Shown here: one piece after another, positions 1 through 9,085 of the stretch
How the letters are laid out: each line of letters begins with the position of its first letter
Numbering within the stretch: position 1 is the first letter of the stretch
Source: Flavobacterium sp. Root901
Lineage (GTDB): Bacteria > Bacteroidota > Bacteroidia > Flavobacteriales > Flavobacteriaceae
Assembly: GCF_001429765.1 (NCBI RefSeq)
Contig: NZ_LMJB01000005.1
Coordinates: 250,549-314,548 of the forward strand
DNA: 64,000 bases
Reading direction: 5' to 3'
The notes under the pieces: model-generated
The model's database searches: none
Seen by the model: the letters and a program-made list of their open reading frames with translations, nothing else
Told to the model about the DNA's origin: nothing
Translations under genes and position numbers: made by a program

Positions 1-498
1 TCCTTTTCAGAATATATGCAGACATTAAAAAAAGCGTATGAAACTACTACCGTAAACGAAATTTGGAACGACACAACCATAAACAGCAGTCTGCAGCAGA
101 TTCTCTATTTTTATGAAGCCGGGCTGCTAAACATAAAAAACGCAAATGCGCTCTGCAAAGATTTAAAAAGGATTATAAATTTAATACAGGAAAAATGTAA
201 CAACGATTCTAATTATGCACTTTATTACAATGAACTTATACTGCTAAACAATAATATGCTGATAGAAACTGACGAAAAACTGACAATGTTTGTGCCGTAC
301 ACACTCCTCGGTTATTTTATAACAGACAATGACGAAAGCTGCAAAAATGTTCATCAGTTTTTTAAACAGCAAATTACCAACTCAATTCCTTTAGGTCAGT
401 CTGGTATTAGAGAACAAAACCTTTTCTTTAACAGGGCGATTCGAAAAATAGATTATTATCTGGAAAAAATTAATTCTCAGGTTGATTTATTATTTTAA
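1..498 (+). CDS. Hypothetical protein, 5'-partial at window edge
   Basis: The reading frame is open from the first base of the window to a TAA at 496-498. The first ATG is at 16, but the five codons before it are also open, so the true start may lie upstream. The visible 160 residues have no signal peptide and no membrane segment. They look helical and mostly polar, with a Cys-Lys-Asp-Leu stretch near residue 47. I do not recognise a family. The next gene lies about 200 bases downstream and there is no obvious operon link. The call as a real gene rests on length and on codon use like that of neighbouring genes. Confidence 0.6.
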   Translation, partial: SFSEYMQTLKKAYETTTVNEIWNDTTINSSLQQILYFYEAGLLNIKNANALCKDLKRIINLIQEKCNNDSNYALYYNELILLNNNMLIETDEKLTMFVPYTLLGYFITDNDESCKNVHQFFKQQITNSIPLGQSGIREQNLFFNRAIRKIDYYLEKINSQVDLLF

Positions 499-700
499 TT
501 AAAGCTGTTTTGTCATTCAAATCAAATCATTTACAGAACTGATTTTTTATTTTTTTGAGACTAATTTTAATATTTATACCTATCAATGGTTTAAAACAAA
601 AAAATTAACCAAAAAAACACGACAATCCTTGTAATATCTTAAAGAAAAAAAATACCTTTAACCCACCAAAAATAAAATTATTAACCCTAAAAACCCTATT

Positions 701-1093
701 ATGGACTTTAATGTCATTCAAATCACTAGAATTAACACGGTAGATTTTTCTTTTACAGATAAAGTAAATATTACTTTTCCGGTTCCTCCTTTAGCTTCAG
801 CAAAGATTTACGAAAATAATGGAGTAAAAACATTAAAAATCTGTGCTACTGTATATATTAACTCCAAAGATTCTCAAAATCCTGTAGTTGGAACGGTAAC
901 AGAACATCTGAATACTGTCGAAATTTATTTTGATTATGACTGGGATGAAGAAACACCTGACACTTATGATGTATGGTATATTGAAATAGATTATAGTTCT
1001 GAGACTGTTGAAAACATTACTACAGTTATGTCTTATTTAAGAAATATAGATCCGGAAACATCCAGAGGTACAGAGACTTCTGTAGGTCGATAA
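701..1093 (+). CDS. Hypothetical protein (130 aa), probably cytoplasmic
   Basis: A 130-residue open frame starts with ATG after an A-rich leader and ends in TAA. It has no signal peptide or membrane helix. The composition is rich in beta-formers and acidic in the second half (Asp-Tyr-Asp-Trp-Asp-Glu-Glu near residues 85-91). An Arg/Thr/Ser-rich tail follows. I do not recognise the family. The gene stands alone: about 200 bases separate it from the upstream gene, and an inverted repeat follows before the sensor kinase. Codon use matches the neighbours, which supports a real gene. Confidence 0.55.
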   Translation: MDFNVIQITRINTVDFSFTDKVNITFPVPPLASAKIYENNGVKTLKICATVYINSKDSQNPVVGTVTEHLNTVEIYFDYDWDEETPDTYDVWYIEIDYSSETVENITTVMSYLRNIDPETSRGTETSVGR

Positions 1094-1116
1094 CACTTAA
1101 AAACAGATACATTACT

Positions 1117-1160
1117 AACATCGTTTATTGAGATAAATAAAAAATCCATTAAACGATGTT
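1117..1160 (+). repeat. 11-bp inverted repeat between hypothetical gene and sensor kinase
   Basis: AACATCGTTTA at 1117-1127 is the exact reverse complement of TAAACGATGTT at 1150-1160, with 22 bases between them. No clean T-run follows, so a classical terminator is uncertain. It could be a weak terminator for the 701-1093 gene or an operator for the kinase gene that begins at 1206. Confidence 0.45.
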
Positions 1161-1205
1161 TCCTCATTATATCATCTTTTCTTTAAATCTAAATAAAAAC
1201 GGGCA

Positions 1206-2930
1206 ATGCTTATAATTAGATTTTTTTTTAATTTATTGGTTATTTGCTCTCCTTTCCTGTTGTTTTCGCAATCGTCTAACAAACAATTAAATGAAGCGCT
1301 AAAGAAAAAGGAGACTGAATTTAAAAATGAATTAAACTTTAGCAAAGCATCTAATTTTTTTATAAAAAAAAATTGGGACTCGACTTTAGTCAGTTCTATG
1401 AAACATTTAAATAGCAGTAAGAACAAAGAACTTGCAGACTATTGTCACTTTTTTAGGGGTTATAGTTTTATTGAAAAAAAATTATTTAAAGAAGCAAAAT
1501 CTGAATTAAACTTAATATCTAAAAATTTTACGTTCTACCCTTTGGTTAATAAAAACCTGGGAGATGCTTCGATAGAATTAAAAGAATTTGAAAAAGCAAT
1601 TACGTATTTAAAAAAAATAGAAAAACTCACTTTTTTAAACGAGCAAGGATTAAAAATAAGTCTTATTTATCAAAACTTGGGGATTTGCCATTTACATCTG
1701 AATAATTTTGCTGCCGCTGAAGAATATCTTTTTAAAAGTTTAAAAATTCTGGAAACAGAAAATGACATTGTAAATTTATTTTGCATTTATAATGATATAG
1801 CAAATCTATATTATATTCAATACAAAGATCAGCAGGCAATTCCTTATTTTGAAAAAGCTTATGATTTATCAAAAAATACACTCGATTTTGACATAAAAAG
1901 AAAAGCTTCTTTAAATATGTCTGTTGTAGAAGAAAATAAAGGCGATTTTAAGAAAGCGCTGGTTTACAGAAAAGAATCTGCCCAGTGGAAAGATTCTTTA
2001 AACAATCAAAATAAAATCTGGGCTTTGGCAGATTACGAAAAAAAATTCGCCGTAGCACAAAAACAAAAACAAATTAAAGTTCTTGAGGTAGAAAATGAGT
2101 TAAAAAACACGCAGCGAAATAGTCTGTTCTTTTCGTCTGTTGGTTTATTATTAATTTTAACAGGCGGCGTTTATTTATATGCACAAAAAGTAAAAAACGG
2201 CAAAACCATATTACGTCAAAAAAATAAACTTGACGAACTTAATGCCACAAAAGACCAGTTGTTTTCTATTGTAAGCCATGATTTACGTTCGTCTGTAAAT
2301 GCATTAAAAAACAGTAATTCTAAATTGTCGGCTACGCTGGAAACAAAAAATTATGACGAATTAAACAATTTGATCCTGCAAAACAGCGGTATTGCAAATG
2401 GCACTTATAGCTTACTGGATAATTTATTACACTGGGCATTATTACAGACAAAACAATTGTATTTTAATAAAGAATCTGTTCATTTATATTCTGTGATCCA
2501 ACAAATTGAATATAACTACAAGCCTTTGCTTTTAGATAAATCAATTACATTCGAAAATTCGGTTTCAAAAAATATTTTTCTGTTTGTTGATCTTGATTCT
2601 TTAAAGATTGTATTTAGAAATTTATTAGACAATGCCATTAAATTTTCAAAAGAAAATGGACAAATTACATTTTCGGCAAACGAAATTAATGCTGACTTTT
2701 GCCAGGTTATAATTCAGGACACCGGAATTGGAATGAGTAAAAATACTATTCAGGAATTGCTGCATGAAGGAGAATTGCTGGCAAAAAAAGGCAATTCGGA
2801 AATTATTGGAACTGGATTGGGTTTACAGTTATGCAAGCAGATGATAAAGAAAAATAACGGAACATTTGATATTGAAAGCGAAATCAATAAAGGAACTAAA
2901 ATGATATTAACCTTCCCAAAAACAAAATGA
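1206..2930 (+). CDS. TPR-containing membrane sensor histidine kinase
   Basis: This is a two-component sensor of 574 residues. An N-terminal signal peptide (about residues 1-21) is followed by a long helical region of tetratricopeptide-like repeats (about 40-265), which should sit in the periplasm. A single membrane helix (about 306-327) and a coiled-coil linker come next. The cytoplasmic kinase core has an H-box with SIVSHDLRS and the phospho-accepting His at about 358. The ATPase domain has an N-box (RNLLDNAIKFS, about 471-481), a G1 box (DTGIGM, about 505) and a G2 box (GTGLGL, about 535). The response regulator gene begins two bases after the stop, so the two are surely co-transcribed. The ligand sensed by the TPR region cannot be read from sequence. 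Confidence 0.9.
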   Translation: MLIIRFFFNLLVICSPFLLFSQSSNKQLNEALKKKETEFKNELNFSKASNFFIKKNWDSTLVSSMKHLNSSKNKELADYCHFFRGYSFIEKKLFKEAKSELNLISKNFTFYPLVNKNLGDASIELKEFEKAITYLKKIEKLTFLNEQGLKISLIYQNLGICHLHLNNFAAAEEYLFKSLKILETENDIVNLFCIYNDIANLYYIQYKDQQAIPYFEKAYDLSKNTLDFDIKRKASLNMSVVEENKGDFKKALVYRKESAQWKDSLNNQNKIWALADYEKKFAVAQKQKQIKVLEVENELKNTQRNSLFFSSVGLLLILTGGVYLYAQKVKNGKTILRQKNKLDELNATKDQLFSIVSHDLRSSVNALKNSNSKLSATLETKNYDELNNLILQNSGIANGTYSLLDNLLHWALLQTKQLYFNKESVHLYSVIQQIEYNYKPLLLDKSITFENSVSKNIFLFVDLDSLKIVFRNLLDNAIKFSKENGQITFSANEINADFCQVIIQDTGIGMSKNTIQELLHEGELLAKKGNSEIIGTGLGLQLCKQMIKKNNGTFDIESEINKGTKMILTFPKTK

Positions 2931-2931
2931 A

Positions 2932-3678
2932 ATGGATAATATTAATGTTTTAATTATAGAAGATACTTTAGAGCAAAGCGATGCGCTGGTAAAAGTATTA
3001 CATGACAACAACTACAATGTTGCGGGAGTTGCCACAAATTATACAGATGCATTAAGACTTTTTTATGAGAAATCTGTAGATGTAATTATAATTGATGTTT
3101 TTCTGGATGGAAAACCAGACGGAATAACTTTTGCAGAATCTATTAATATAATTCCGCATGCATCTAAACCATTCGTGTTTTTAACAAGTTCTCAGGACAG
3201 ACAAGTGTTTGAAAGAGCAAAACTTACAAAACCTTTTAGTTTTTTAATGAAACCTTTTAATGAACTCGAAATTTTGTATGCTATAGAAATGGCTGTCGAG
3301 AAATTTTATGAGCAAACAAATGTTTTTTTAAGTGAAGAACAAAATACAGTGATCAGTAATGATTCCTTATTTATAAAAAAGAAAAACTCATTGAAAAAGG
3401 TAAATCTGGAAGATATCTTATACATTGAAGTTGAAGAACGCTACTGTAATATTGTAACTGAGAAAGAGAAATTTATAATCCTGATTTCATTGACAAAAAT
3501 CAGTGATTTGCTCGACAAGAATAAATTTATCAAAACACATCGCAATACAATCGTCAATACTGATAAAATCGAAGAAATCATTCTTGCTGATAATCTTATT
3601 ATCCTTAAAGGAAATCATAAAATAAATTTGAGCGATACTTATAAAGATTTTATAAAAAAGATGAATATTTTATCCTGA
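2932..3678 (+). CDS. LytTR-family response regulator
   Basis: This 248-residue protein has an N-terminal receiver domain (about 4-125) with acidic residues Glu10-Asp11 and the phospho-acceptor Asp55 in IIIDVF. A conserved Lys sits near 106 in the LMKPFN motif. The C-terminal LytTR DNA-binding domain covers about 145-245 and includes the KTHRNTIVN segment typical of that fold. The gene starts two bases after the sensor kinase stop codon, so it should be the cognate partner. LytTR regulators usually bind paired direct repeats upstream of target promoters; I could not identify such sites here. A strong hairpin terminator follows at 3702. Confidence 0.92.
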   Translation: MDNINVLIIEDTLEQSDALVKVLHDNNYNVAGVATNYTDALRLFYEKSVDVIIIDVFLDGKPDGITFAESINIIPHASKPFVFLTSSQDRQVFERAKLTKPFSFLMKPFNELEILYAIEMAVEKFYEQTNVFLSEEQNTVISNDSLFIKKKNSLKKVNLEDILYIEVEERYCNIVTEKEKFIILISLTKISDLLDKNKFIKTHRNTIVNTDKIEEIILADNLIILKGNHKINLSDTYKDFIKKMNILS

Positions 3679-3701
3679 TAAAAACCTAAACCATACTGCT
3701 G

Positions 3702-3730
3702 ATCCTCTTTCTTTAAAGAGGATTTTTTTA
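3702..3730 (+). terminator. Rho-independent terminator after the two-component operon
   Basis: ATCCTCTTT at 3702-3710 pairs perfectly with AAAGAGGAT at 3715-3723 across a CTTT loop. Seven T residues follow. It closes the kinase/regulator unit. Confidence 0.85.
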
Positions 3731-3864
3731 TATCGCTTTGAATAAAATTTTCAAAAACATAATCATTTCTTGAACTTCATGACAAATAAAAAGGCTTTCG
3801 TGACATTTTCGCACTTTTAAGATGAGATCAAAATTACTTTTATCTCAATAAAAAGAAAATATAG

Positions 3865-4116
3865 ATGAAGATAGCCTTAACGACACAGCCTGAAATGAGA
3901 CTTTTACTGACTATAAAAAAAATAATAAACAATCCGTGGATTGGAATCGTAGTTTCTCTGGCAGTAATTATTCCCTCCTTATACAAAATTTTAGACGATG
4001 TAACAATTTTTAGATTTGAATATATTTTACTTGCCATTTCATTTCCAATTTATATTCGATCTCTAAAAAAAATATTCAATGAAATCCTTGATAATACTGA
4101 CGATTTCAATGATTAA
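3865..4116 (+). CDS. Small membrane protein of unknown function (83 aa)
   Basis: This 83-residue protein has two predicted membrane segments. One is at about 28-46 (WIGIVVSLAVIIPSLYKIL) and one at about 52-67 (EYILLAISFPIYI). Its tail is charged (DNTDDFND). It has no signal peptide cleavage site and no motif I recognise. The start is an ATG after an A-rich leader, and a strong terminator hairpin follows at 4158, which supports a real single-gene unit. An overlapping frame on the opposite strand is less convincing because it lacks such flanking signals. Confidence 0.6.
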   Translation: MKIALTTQPEMRLLLTIKKIINNPWIGIVVSLAVIIPSLYKILDDVTIFRFEYILLAISFPIYIRSLKKIFNEILDNTDDFND

Positions 4117-4157
4117 AACATAAATACACAATACCAGCTTCAATCAAGTTTTTAGTT

Positions 4158-4193
4158 AAAAACCCTAAATCATTATTATGATTTGGGGTTTTT
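4158..4193 (+). terminator. Terminator hairpin after the small membrane protein
   Basis: The 15-base arm at 4158-4172 pairs with 4179-4193, with one G-T wobble and a six-base loop. The right arm ends in five T residues. Confidence 0.75.
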
Positions 4194-4238
4194 GTTGTAT
4201 ATAAAATAAGAAATTATCACATTTTAACAAATATACGT

Positions 4239-4268
4239 TTTGATTATAACCTTTTTTTAATAAATTTG
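4239..4268 (+). promoter_or_regulatory. Bacteroidetes-type promoter of the TonB-receptor/DUF4249 cluster
   Basis: TTTG at 4239-4242 and TAAATTTG at 4261-4268 are separated by 18 bases, matching the Bacteroidetes -33/-7 consensus (TTTG, about 19, TAnnTTTG). Transcription would start near 4275, leaving a leader of about 30 bases before the TTG start at 4308. The sites are read directly; activity is inferred. Confidence 0.6.
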
Positions 4269-4307
4269 AAAACCCCCACAACAAATCACTAAAATCCACT
4301 GAATCCT

Positions 4308-5051
4308 TTGAAAAATTATCAAAAAAAGTCCGCTTTCCTCATTTTATTTGGATTATTCATAAACATTTATGTCATTCACAGTCAAACAAATAACGATGTT
4401 AATATATATAACTGGTTTGACAAGACAGTTGGCAAAAATAATCTTGATTTAAATAACGGGGTACCACACATTAATCCCTACAGATCTGTTGGAGACAGCC
4501 ATTTATATCTGACTAACAAATATGAAATTGGAAAAATTGACTATGATGGCCAAAAATATTATGAGGTAAAACTTAAGTACGATATATATCGAGATATTTT
4601 AGTTTTAAATCCATACGGGGAGTCTGAAAATGTCGGTATAAACCTTAACCAAAGTAAGGTGGAAGCATTTTCAATTCAGGATAAAAATTTCATTAAAATT
4701 GATAAAAAAAGTGAAACTGTTGCGGAATTTACTCCCGGCTATTATGAAGAAAGTAAAATCACAGAAGACTTTACTTTCTATATAAAGTATCATAAAGACA
4801 TCCAAAAAACTGTTTCTGAAAATGGTATATTATATTCTTTTAAAGAGAATAATACATTCTTTATTAATCTGAAAAACAATATTTATTTGATAAGAGGAAA
4901 GAGCGATATCGTAAAATTATTTCCAGATCAGAAAAAACAAATCAATGGGTTTTATTTAATGAATAGAGAACTGCAAAAGTCTGATTTAAATCAATTCATG
5001 AAAAATTTAATGAAATACATTTCTAATTCTCTTGCAATCAAAACCAATTAA
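4308..5051 (+). CDS. Exported protein of unknown function, first gene of TonB-receptor cluster
   Basis: This 247-residue protein has a Sec signal peptide at about 1-25 (hydrophobic core ending in IHSQ). The mature part is rich in Lys, Asn and Tyr and looks beta-rich. I know no domain for it. The start is a TTG; no ATG precedes the signal peptide in frame, and the TTG lies 40 bases after a near-consensus -7 box. The TonB receptor gene starts five bases after its stop, so the two are co-transcribed. A periplasmic or outer-membrane accessory role for the receptor is an inference from position only. Confidence 0.75.
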   Translation: MKNYQKKSAFLILFGLFINIYVIHSQTNNDVNIYNWFDKTVGKNNLDLNNGVPHINPYRSVGDSHLYLTNKYEIGKIDYDGQKYYEVKLKYDIYRDILVLNPYGESENVGINLNQSKVEAFSIQDKNFIKIDKKSETVAEFTPGYYEESKITEDFTFYIKYHKDIQKTVSENGILYSFKENNTFFINLKNNIYLIRGKSDIVKLFPDQKKQINGFYLMNRELQKSDLNQFMKNLMKYISNSLAIKTN

Positions 5052-5056
5052 GACAA

Positions 5057-7843
5057 ATGAAAAAAATTTTACTCGCCTTTGTTATTTTATTCTCATTTCA
5101 ATTGTCTGTTGCACAAAATTCTAATGAGAAATTCTCTATCACCTTTAAAGATGAAACTTTAGAAAATGCAATAAAACGGATTGAAGCATCGACATCATAC
5201 AAATTTTATTTTGATCCAACCTGGGTTAATTCTAATAAAGAATTAGTTTCGGGAACTTATACTGATGCAAAAATTGACGATGTCCTTAATTCACTTTTAA
5301 GCAAAACCGACCTGAATTATATTGTTCTTAAAAACAAAGTAATTTTAACCCTGAACAGTACAATTCACAACACGCTGCCCTCTAATTATTTTAGTGATGC
5401 ACCGGCAGAATCGAATCAAAATACCGGCAATGATCATTCAGACAATCCTGTATTCTATCAACAATATGATTCCTTAAACAGCTATAGTGTAACAAAAAAA
5501 GCTTCGATTGTTTTTATTGGAAAAGAAAATAAAGATGCTGTTAAAAGAAGTTATACGGTTTCTGGTACCATTAGAAATGAAGAAACAGGAAAAGCAGAAC
5601 CTAATATTTATATTAAAGTAAGAGGTAAAAATATTAATACTTCTACTGATCCTGATGGAAATTATAGTTTGATACTTCCACGCGGAATAAACGTAATTGA
5701 AGTAAAATCTTTGAGTCACAAAGAAGTCGTGAGAACTTTGATGGTGTATGATGATGGAAAATTTGACATTGGCATCAATGAAAGATCAAATCAGTTAGAC
5801 GAAGTTGTCATTAAAAAGAAAGGACAAAAAACAACCGAAACAACCGTTTCAGGCTTAGTATCTATTGATATTGAAGGAATTAAAAATGTGCCCTTAATTC
5901 TTGGAGAAAGAGATATTTTGAAAGTTGCCACAACATTTCCGGGTATTAAAACGACCGGTGAAGGATCTGCAGGATTTAATGTTCGAGGCGGAAAAGACGA
6001 TCAAAACCTTATTCTTTTAGATAATGCTGTTTTGTATAATCCGCAGCACTTTTTAGGTTTTTTCTCGGCCATAAATCCTTACACCGCAAAAAAAGCCGAC
6101 ATTTATAAAGGAAGTATTCCGGCAGATTTTGGAGGAAGATTATCATCTGTATTTGATATCACTACAAAAAATGGAAATCCGGAAAAATTCTCAGGCGAAG
6201 GAGCAATCGGACCAATTACTTCAAACTTAACGCTTAGTCTTCCAATTGAAAAAAACAAATCAAGCATTATTTTTGGAGGTCGCGCCACTTATTCTGACTG
6301 GATCTTAAAAAGTCTTGATGATGAAAGTTTAAAAAACAGTCAAGCAGGATTTTATGACGGAATCCTTAAATATAACAATGCAATTAATGCAAATAACAAT
6401 CTTGAAGCAACAGTGTATTACAGCCATGACCGTTTTAGCTTAAGTTCAGATTCAATTTACAAATACAGCAATAGACTTGCTTCTTTAAAATGGGATCATA
6501 CTTTTAGCAAAAAGAGTAAGGCCGCTTTAATTTTTACCAACAGCGAATACAAATTCAATATTGATTATGATTCAAATGATATTAATGCATTTGATTTTGG
6601 ATACAAAGTAAACGAATCACAATTGCAGTTAAAACTGAATTATCAGCTTAACCCAAAACATACTTTATCTTACGGAATTGCCAGCAAATTATACAACATT
6701 TCGCCGGGTTATCAGCATCCAAAAAAGCCTGAAGCTACTTTAATTTCGACCGACATTGAAAAAGAAAGAGCCCTCGAATCTGCTGTTTATTTAGCAGACA
6801 GTTACAAGTTTAGCGATAAATTATTAATTGATCTGGGATTAAGATATTCATTTTATGCTTCTTTAGGAGAAGCAAATGTAAACTCTTATGAAGCCGGTTT
6901 GCCTTTGAGTGATGAAACTGTAACCGGATCAACACATTATGGCAAAAACGAAGTTATAAAAACCTATGGAGGTCTTGAGCCACGCTTAGCAGCACGTTAT
7001 TTTATTACCGAAGATTTTTCAATAAAGGCAGGTTATGATGTTACGCGCCAGTATATTCACCTATTATCAAGTAACGTTACACAATCACCAACAGATACCT
7101 GGAAATTATCAGATTCTAATGTAAAACCTCAAACAGCGCAGCAAGTTTCTTTGGGGCTTTTTAAAACATTAAACGACGAAGAATATGAAGTCAGCCTTGA
7201 AGGATATTACAAAAAATCTAAAAATATTCTGGATTATAAAGTTGGAGCCCAGCTTTTATTAAATCAAAATGTTGAAACTGAATTGCTGCAAGGTGAAGGA
7301 AAAGCTTACGGAGTTGAATTATTATTAAAGAAAACTACCGGCAGATTAAACGGCTGGATTGGTTATACTTATTCTCGCACTTTCATTAAACTTGATAGTC
7401 AGTTTAGTTCTGAAATTGTAAATAACGGTAACTATTTCCCGGCAAATTTTGACAAACCTCATGACTTAAGTGCGATTTTAAATTATAGATTTACAAAGCG
7501 TTATAGTTTATCTTCTAATTTCTTATATCAAACAGGAAGACCTATTACGTATCCAATTGGAACATTTCAATACGGAAATTCGCAGTATACGCTTTATAGC
7601 GACAGAAATGCTTATAGAATTCCAGATTACATCCGTTTAGACATTGGTCTTAATATCGAAGGGAATCATAAAATTAAAAAGTTAGCGCATAGTTTCTGGA
7701 ACATTTCAGTTTACAATGTTTTAGGAAGAAATAATCCATATTCAATTTATTTTGTAACAGATCAAAATGGAAAAGTAAAAGGATACAAAACGTCAATTTT
7801 CTCAATTCCAGTTCCAAGTATTACTTATAATTTTAAATTTTAA
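5057..7843 (+). CDS. TonB-dependent outer-membrane receptor with N-terminal STN domain
   Basis: This 928-residue receptor has a signal peptide (about 1-19), an STN (secretin/TonB N-terminal) domain at about 24-98, and a carboxypeptidase-regulatory-like beta-sandwich at about 168-250. A plug domain follows at about 265-375 (NVRGGKDDQNLILLDNAVLY), then a long beta-barrel ending in Phe. STN domains in such receptors often contact an anti-sigma factor, but no FecR or ECF sigma gene lies in the window. It sits five bases after the exported protein gene and four bases before the first DUF4249 gene. The substrate is not readable from sequence. It is not a canonical SusC and has no SusD beside it. 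Confidence 0.93.
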   Translation: MKKILLAFVILFSFQLSVAQNSNEKFSITFKDETLENAIKRIEASTSYKFYFDPTWVNSNKELVSGTYTDAKIDDVLNSLLSKTDLNYIVLKNKVILTLNSTIHNTLPSNYFSDAPAESNQNTGNDHSDNPVFYQQYDSLNSYSVTKKASIVFIGKENKDAVKRSYTVSGTIRNEETGKAEPNIYIKVRGKNINTSTDPDGNYSLILPRGINVIEVKSLSHKEVVRTLMVYDDGKFDIGINERSNQLDEVVIKKKGQKTTETTVSGLVSIDIEGIKNVPLILGERDILKVATTFPGIKTTGEGSAGFNVRGGKDDQNLILLDNAVLYNPQHFLGFFSAINPYTAKKADIYKGSIPADFGGRLSSVFDITTKNGNPEKFSGEGAIGPITSNLTLSLPIEKNKSSIIFGGRATYSDWILKSLDDESLKNSQAGFYDGILKYNNAINANNNLEATVYYSHDRFSLSSDSIYKYSNRLASLKWDHTFSKKSKAALIFTNSEYKFNIDYDSNDINAFDFGYKVNESQLQLKLNYQLNPKHTLSYGIASKLYNISPGYQHPKKPEATLISTDIEKERALESAVYLADSYKFSDKLLIDLGLRYSFYASLGEANVNSYEAGLPLSDETVTGSTHYGKNEVIKTYGGLEPRLAARYFITEDFSIKAGYDVTRQYIHLLSSNVTQSPTDTWKLSDSNVKPQTAQQVSLGLFKTLNDEEYEVSLEGYYKKSKNILDYKVGAQLLLNQNVETELLQGEGKAYGVELLLKKTTGRLNGWIGYTYSRTFIKLDSQFSSEIVNNGNYFPANFDKPHDLSAILNYRFTKRYSLSSNFLYQTGRPITYPIGTFQYGNSQYTLYSDRNAYRIPDYIRLDIGLNIEGNHKIKKLAHSFWNISVYNVLGRNNPYSIYFVTDQNGKVKGYKTSIFSIPVPSITYNFKF

Positions 7844-7847
7844 GAAA

Positions 7848-9026
7848 ATGAAAAATTATAAAATGAATAGCATATTTGTATTCTTTACAGCTTTCATAGT
7901 AAATAGCTGTACAGAAACATATCCGCTATTAACCAATACTTATGAAGAAGCTTTAGTTGTAGAAGCCACTATAACTAATGAATTGAAGAATCAGGAAATT
8001 AAACTTACTAAAAGTGCCCGATTCGAAGATGAAGGTTATCAGCAGGAAAGTGGTGCAGAAGTTTATATAACGGACAATTCCGGAATCAGATATGATTTTG
8101 ATGAACAATCTGATAAATATGTTTCAAGAACAGTATTTCAAGCTATACCTGGAACTCAATATCAATTACATATTAATACCAAAGATGGCAGATCTTTTGA
8201 ATCATCTCCAGAAATACTCTCTACAGTAACCCCAATGCAAAGCGTTAAAGCTGCTGTAGAAACAAATAATGATGGTCAAAGAGGAGTTGGCATTAGGATA
8301 AATAGTTTTGATCCCAACGCTAAATCGCATTATTATAGATATGAATATGAAGAAACATATAAAGTTGTAGCGCCAAAATGGGTTCAGACGAAAGCAGTTG
8401 TTGATGCAAACGGAACGCTGACTTTTGTCCAAAATGACCCTAATACAAGGATTTGTTATGGAAATAAAAAAAGTACAAATCTTCTTTTACTTAGCACTAA
8501 TGATTTAAAAGAAGATCGTGTTGATTATCTCGTTCGTTTTATAAGCGATCAGGATTACATAATCACAACCCGATACAGTATACTGGTAAAACAATATGTC
8601 GAAAGTTTAGCCGCATTTAACTACTACAGCACATTAAAAAAAATATCCGGAAATGGAAGCGTCTTATCTCCCACACAGCCCGGAATTGTATTAGGTAATT
8701 TGAAATCTACAAAAAACCCGAGTAATAAAATCGTTGGATATTTTGATGTGGCTTCAGTATCAATAGAAAGAATCTATTTTAATTATGAAGATTTATTTTC
8801 AGGAGAGGCGCCGCCTCCATTTTATACAGACTGTAAGGAATTTTGTTATGCTGACTATCCCTTCAATCCTGATCCATGTACACACGCTCCTCCTTTTATA
8901 GATGACGTAATGTTAGGCACAGTTAACTTTTATTTAAATTCAAGATTTAGTTATTGGGTATACGCACCGTGTGGAGATTGTACCACAATTGCATCAAATG
9001 TAAAACCAACATTTTGGGTCGATTAA
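7848..9026 (+). CDS. DUF4249-family lipoprotein (copy 1)
   Basis: This 392-residue protein has a lipoprotein signal with the lipobox VNSC (Cys21), so it is probably anchored in the outer membrane. The mature sequence matches the DUF4249 family, which is commonly encoded beside TonB-dependent receptors in Bacteroidetes. Beta-sandwich sequence runs through about residues 35-300. Near the C-terminus is a Cys-rich stretch (about 325-345), followed by a conserved CGDCT motif and the ending PTFWVD. The gene after it is a clear paralog. The partner receptor lies four bases upstream. By analogy it may form an external lid or binding partner for the receptor; that is inference. Confidence 0.9.
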   Translation: MKNYKMNSIFVFFTAFIVNSCTETYPLLTNTYEEALVVEATITNELKNQEIKLTKSARFEDEGYQQESGAEVYITDNSGIRYDFDEQSDKYVSRTVFQAIPGTQYQLHINTKDGRSFESSPEILSTVTPMQSVKAAVETNNDGQRGVGIRINSFDPNAKSHYYRYEYEETYKVVAPKWVQTKAVVDANGTLTFVQNDPNTRICYGNKKSTNLLLLSTNDLKEDRVDYLVRFISDQDYIITTRYSILVKQYVESLAAFNYYSTLKKISGNGSVLSPTQPGIVLGNLKSTKNPSNKIVGYFDVASVSIERIYFNYEDLFSGEAPPPFYTDCKEFCYADYPFNPDPCTHAPPFIDDVMLGTVNFYLNSRFSYWVYAPCGDCTTIASNVKPTFWVD

Positions 9027-9085
9027 TATAAATTTAAAAAACGAAATAGCTTCTTCAAAACAAGAAATACTATTTAAACAATATC

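Noticed and set aside
3840..4037. 65-residue open frame antisense to the small membrane protein
   Set aside because: It overlaps the plus-strand gene fully; only the plus-strand gene has a start near an A-rich leader and a terminator after it.
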